Origin: Bordetella parapertussis
GTDB taxonomy: Bacteria > Pseudomonadota > Gammaproteobacteria > Burkholderiales > Burkholderiaceae_D
NCBI GenBank assembly: GCA_945883145.1
Contig: CAMCXB010000003.1
Coordinates: 28,257-92,256 of the forward strand
DNA length: 64,000 bases
Direction: 5' to 3'
Position 1 is the stretch's first letter; each line of letters begins with the position of its first letter. Under the pieces are notes generated by a model. It was given only the letters and a program-made list of their open reading frames with translations, was not told where the DNA came from and did not search any database. Below, in pieces: positions 60,890 through 64,000 of the stretch. Position numbers and translations under genes: made by a program.

Positions 60890-61678
60890 ATGTCAGTGAA
60901 ACCTACATTACAAGTCAGCGCGATTCCTGCATTTACAGATAACTATTTATGGCTCATTCATGATGACCAACATGCTGCCGTGGTCGATCCTGGTGATGCC
61001 GCGCCTGTGTTAGCAGCGCTAAAAGCTAAGAATCTACAACTGGACGCTATTTTACTCACTCATCATCATGCTGACCATGTAGGCGGCGTACAAGATTTAT
61101 TACAAAAGTTTGACGTACCTGTATACGGCCCTGCAAATGAAAAAATCGCTGGCATTACCATTAAACTCCATCAAGCAGACCGCGTAGAGTTAGCAACTCC
61201 TGCTATCTCGTTTTCTGTCATTGATGTGCCAGGACATACAGCAGGCCATATTGCTTATTTCGCAGCTGAACAAGCATGGTTATTTTGTGGCGACACTTTA
61301 TTTGCTGGGGGCTGTGGTCGTTTATTTGAAGGGACAGCTGCGCAAATGACGCAATCCCTGGCCAAACTCAGTGCATTACCCGATTCAACCTTGGTTTATT
61401 GCGCCCATGAATACACCTTGTCTAATCTGCGCTTTGCGTTAGCAGCGGAGCCAGACAACAACGCCTTGCAACAACGTTTTATCCTTGAAGAACAACGACG
61501 TACACGCGGAGAAGCTACCGTTCCTTCAGTTCTAGGCCTGGAAAAAAGCACAAATCCATTTTTGCGTAACCAAGAATCAGCGGTTATAGATCTATTAATT
61601 ACCCAAGGTCGACTCCACAGTCGCGACCCAGTAGAGGCATTTGCTGCCTTAAGAGAATGGAAAAATACTTTCAGATAA
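60890..61678 (+). CDS. gloB: Hydroxyacylglutathione hydrolase (glyoxalase II)
   Basis: 262 residues, MBL fold with the complete THHHADHVGG motif near residues 56-65, GHTAGHIAYF, FCGDTLFAGGCGRLFEGTAA and the C-terminal NPFLRNQE glutathione-binding part. It hydrolyses S-lactoylglutathione to lactate in methylglyoxal detoxification. ATG at 60890, chosen over a TTG nine bases upstream. Divergent from the methyltransferase gene. Confidence 0.97.
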   Translation: MSVKPTLQVSAIPAFTDNYLWLIHDDQHAAVVDPGDAAPVLAALKAKNLQLDAILLTHHHADHVGGVQDLLQKFDVPVYGPANEKIAGITIKLHQADRVELATPAISFSVIDVPGHTAGHIAYFAAEQAWLFCGDTLFAGGCGRLFEGTAAQMTQSLAKLSALPDSTLVYCAHEYTLSNLRFALAAEPDNNALQQRFILEEQRRTRGEATVPSVLGLEKSTNPFLRNQESAVIDLLITQGRLHSRDPVEAFAALREWKNTFR

Positions 61679-61845
61679 TGAAATATTGTGACTGTACGAG
61701 CAAAACTAGTTAGCAAAGTGTCACTGTTTGATTTGATATCTTACCGACATTTACCTTGACGGCTCAAGAGGGACTTCACTACACTTGCCGCTGCTCAATC
61801 TGCACGTCGGCAATTTACTGCGCCGACGTTCCAACCCCCGGGACT

Positions 61846-63339
61846 ATGCAAGCACCACGATTTTTAAAAACTCTCACGCTTTTGGTTTTTTTTAGCCTAT
61901 TCGCCCACTTCTCAACGGCGCAGGCAAATGACGTCAGCGTTGCTCCTATCACTACGTTGGATGCATCCGATCTGGTCACTGAACCTTTGTTTCCTAGTGA
62001 TAGCTTAAATCAAGATCTCGATATATTTACGTTAACCACTGCACCCGATGGAGCCACTAAAGATTTATGGGATCGCATACGTAAAGGTTTTGCGATTCCA
62101 GATTTAAATAATCCATTAGTTGCAACCCACAGCACTTGGTATAGCGCGCGTCCTGAATACATGCAAAGGACTTCACAACGTGCATCGCGTTATTTATTCC
62201 ATGTGCTACAAGAGTTAGAAAAACGTAAGATGCCAACTGAGCTCGCGCTTTTACCTTTCATTGAATCGTCATTCAATCCACAAGCTTATTCACGTGCCAA
62301 AGCAGCAGGCATGTGGCAATTTATTCCCAGCACAGGTCGTGACTATAATTTAAAACAAAATGTGTTTCGTGATGAACGACGTGATGTGGTTGCCTCTACC
62401 AATGCAGCACTAACTTATCTGCAAAAACTGTATGGCATGTTTGGTGATTGGCAGATTGCACTGGCCGCTTATAACTGGGGTGAAGGTTCGGTATCACGTG
62501 CGATTGCAAAAGCCAAAGCTGCCGGTAGAGGTACAGACTTTAATAGTTTGTCGGATTACATGCCTGCTGAAACACGCAACTATTATCCTAAGCTACAAGC
62601 AGTAAAAAATATTATTGCCACACCTATGCAATACGGTATCAAGCTACCCGTTGTGGAAAATCAACCATACTTTGTCTCGATTAATAAAGCACGCGACATT
62701 GATATTAAATTAGCCGCCGAATTAGCTGAAATACCGATTGAAGAATTCAGAGCGCTCAATCCTCAATTTAATCGCCCTATTATTCCAGGTAGTCCGACTA
62801 CGAATATTTTGCTGCCTGAAATCAATGCACAAAAATTTAAAGAGAATTTGAGTAAATGGACTAAAGCACTCTCAAGCTGGACAGCACATAGAGTGACTGC
62901 AGCGCGTGAAAAGATAGAAACGATCGCAGCTAAATTTAAAACCACACCACAAGTCATACGTGAAGCAAATGATATTCCGCCTAACATGCATGTGAAAGCG
63001 GGATCTGTATTGCTAGTACCTAAATTAGCTACGACGTCGGATAAAGATATTTCAGATGAAGTCGTGAATAACGCGACCATGAATGTTGAAGCCGATGGTC
63101 CGGCTAAACGTCTCATCACGATTAAAGTCAGTAAGCATGATGATTTGAAATCTATAGCACAACGCTATAAAGTCACTGAAGCGCAAATACGTGAATGGAA
63201 TGATTTAAAAGGTAAAAAAATCGTTACCGGTCAGTCTTTAAAGCTTGAAGTACGCGCAGGCAAAGCTAAATCTAAAAATGGTAAAACTGAGAAAACTGGT
63301 CGCACATCCAAGTCTTCGTCGAACAAACATAGTCATTAA
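61846..63339 (+). CDS. mltD: Membrane-bound lytic murein transglycosylase D
   Basis: 497 residues: signal segment (FLKTLTLLVFFSLFAHFSTA), family 1 lytic transglycosylase domain with catalytic Glu in LLPFIESSFNPQAYSRAKAA and GMWQFIPSTGRDYNL, and two LysM repeats (RVTAAREKIETIAAKFKT, then VSKHDDLKSIAQRYKV) for peptidoglycan binding. A Lys/Ser-rich tail ends the protein. No lipobox Cys is visible at the leader end, so it may be soluble or leader-anchored. ATG at 61846. Order gloB-mltD matches E. coli. Confidence 0.95.
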   Translation: MQAPRFLKTLTLLVFFSLFAHFSTAQANDVSVAPITTLDASDLVTEPLFPSDSLNQDLDIFTLTTAPDGATKDLWDRIRKGFAIPDLNNPLVATHSTWYSARPEYMQRTSQRASRYLFHVLQELEKRKMPTELALLPFIESSFNPQAYSRAKAAGMWQFIPSTGRDYNLKQNVFRDERRDVVASTNAALTYLQKLYGMFGDWQIALAAYNWGEGSVSRAIAKAKAAGRGTDFNSLSDYMPAETRNYYPKLQAVKNIIATPMQYGIKLPVVENQPYFVSINKARDIDIKLAAELAEIPIEEFRALNPQFNRPIIPGSPTTNILLPEINAQKFKENLSKWTKALSSWTAHRVTAAREKIETIAAKFKTTPQVIREANDIPPNMHVKAGSVLLVPKLATTSDKDISDEVVNNATMNVEADGPAKRLITIKVSKHDDLKSIAQRYKVTEAQIREWNDLKGKKIVTGQSLKLEVRAGKAKSKNGKTEKTGRTSKSSSNKHSH

Positions 63340-63349
63340 ATTGCATGCA

Positions 63350-63380
63350 CGGATGATTACGCTACGCTAATCGTCCCTAC
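63350..63380 (-). repeat. REP family 1 unit, inverted
   Basis: GTAGGGACGATTA head on the minus strand, right arm TAATCATCC with one mismatch. Confidence 0.8.
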
Positions 63381-63432
63381 AATTTGCGCCAATCAAACAG
63401 TTATCAACAACGCTAATTCGATGTGCATCATA

Positions 63433-63455
63433 CGGCGCAATACATTGCGCCCTAC
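63433..63455 (-). repeat. REP family 2 unit
   Basis: GTAGGGCGCAATGTATTGCG on the minus strand; ends the repeat pair between mltD and the ABC ATPase gene. Confidence 0.8.
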
Positions 63456-63483
63456 AAATTCAACTATTCAACGGGCATGTCAC

Positions 63484-64000
63484 TCACGATAATGTTGAAT
63501 ACGTCGCCGCTGCTAATAATTTCTGCGTATATGCTTGCTGCGGTGAAAACAAAACACTCGCTGTAGCGCCACTCTCCACCACACATCCATCTTTCATGAC
63601 CACTACACGATGTGACATGGCGCGTATGACGGCTAAATCATGGCTGATGAAAAGATAGGCGAGTCCATATTTTTTCTGTAACTCAGCAAGTAATTCCAAT
63701 ACTTGCAATTGCACCGACACATCCAAGGATGAAGTTGGTTCATCTAATAACATCAAAGCGGGTTTTAAAATCAAGGCGCGCGCAATAGCAATACGCTGTC
63801 GCTGACCACCAGAAAATTCATGCGGATAGCGTGACATCATGTCAGGTGATAAACCCACTTCTTGCAAACAAGCTGCAATTGCATCACGCAAGGCTTGTTG
63901 ACTCAGATATGGTTGATGCAATGCCAAGCCCTCGCCTACAGTCTGTTCTATGGTGCGTCTAGGTGAAAGCGATGCAAAGGGATCTTGAAACACCACCTGC
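63484..64000 (-). CDS. Peptide-type ABC transporter ATPase, truncated by the window edge
   Basis: C-terminal part of an oligopeptide/dipeptide ABC ATPase (OppF/DppF or the second half of YejF). Visible are the Q-loop VVFQDPFASLSPRR, signature EFSGGQRQRIAIARAL, Walker B LMLLDEPTSSLDVS and H-loop FISHDLAVIRAM. The frame stays open through base 64000 (QVVFQDP continues to the edge), so the start and Walker A lie outside the window; the apparent internal start is not real. YejF would fit the fused form but cannot be told from half-size proteins here. Confidence 0.9.
   Translation of the reverse strand, partial: QVVFQDPFASLSPRRTIEQTVGEGLALHQPYLSQQALRDAIAACLQEVGLSPDMMSRYPHEFSGGQRQRIAIARALILKPALMLLDEPTSSLDVSVQLQVLELLAELQKKYGLAYLFISHDLAVIRAMSHRVVVMKDGCVVESGATASVLFSPQQAYTQKLLAAATYSTLS

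Overview
The window reads as chromosomal DNA of a betaproteobacterium, most likely Burkholderiales, with an AT-leaning genome. The pointers are EF-P with the rhamnosylatable SGRNAS loop (Arg32) next to its rhamnosyltransferase EarP, the minCDE operon, a DUF3460 gene beside scpA and panC, a phasin (polyhydroxyalkanoate storage), the dnaQ-rnhA-yafS/gloB-mltD block, and a CysB-linked sulfate transporter. I cannot name a genus from sequence alone. Nearly all of the window is ordinary core metabolism. There is no phage, integrase, insertion sequence, CRISPR array or rRNA.

Layout. 1-6.5 kb: a leftward homogentisate operon (MBL-fold protein, MhaA-like flavin hydroxylase, small DUF2783 partner, hmgA, fahA) driven divergently from an IclR regulator. 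6.6-12 kb: a small secreted protein, the dsbA-like/earP/efp operon, bactofilin and an orphan membrane histidine kinase. 12-19 kb: sulfate uptake (sbp, OprP-type porin, cysTWA, cysB). 19-23 kb: queuosine-precursor transporter, class V aminotransferase, a decayed formate-tetrahydrofolate ligase remnant and a quinone reductase. 23-29.8 kb: an AT-rich accessory stretch with a 1220-residue RTX/VCBS protein, an unrecognised 548-residue Ser/Pro/Arg-rich protein and a cysteine-dioxygenase-like cupin, bounded by a repeat cluster on the left and tRNA-Glu/tRNA-Ala on the right. 30-37 kb: gltX, metG, DUF3460, scpA, panC, btuF, thioesterase. 37-41.2 kb: btuD, btuC and btuB behind a cobalamin riboswitch. 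41-51.6 kb: alpha/beta hydrolase, DUF2721 protein, orphan response regulator, Crp/Fnr regulator, phasin, two acyl-CoA dehydrogenases, minCDE, DUF429 protein. 51.7-64 kb: acetoacetyl-CoA synthetase, small proteins, phosphoribosyltransferase, membrane-anchored nuclease, YgiQ, dnaQ/rnhA/yafS, gloB, mltD and a truncated peptide-ABC ATPase at the right edge.

Two families of short palindromic repeats are scattered between genes. Both begin with GTAG followed by a hairpin, the architecture of REP elements mobilised by RAYT transposases. Family 1 has a GGACGATTA/TAATCGTCC-type stem that shows compensatory changes between copies; family 2 has a GGCGCAAT/ATTGCGCC stem. They often sit as inverted pairs, and two copies supply the stop codons of neighbouring genes (btuD, acetoacetyl-CoA synthetase).

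The least explained items are the Ser/Pro/Arg-rich protein and its AT-rich neighbourhood, the structured RNA-like leader before minC, the two-family REP system, the OprP-type porin inside the sulfate locus, and the small gene translationally coupled to the nuclease.
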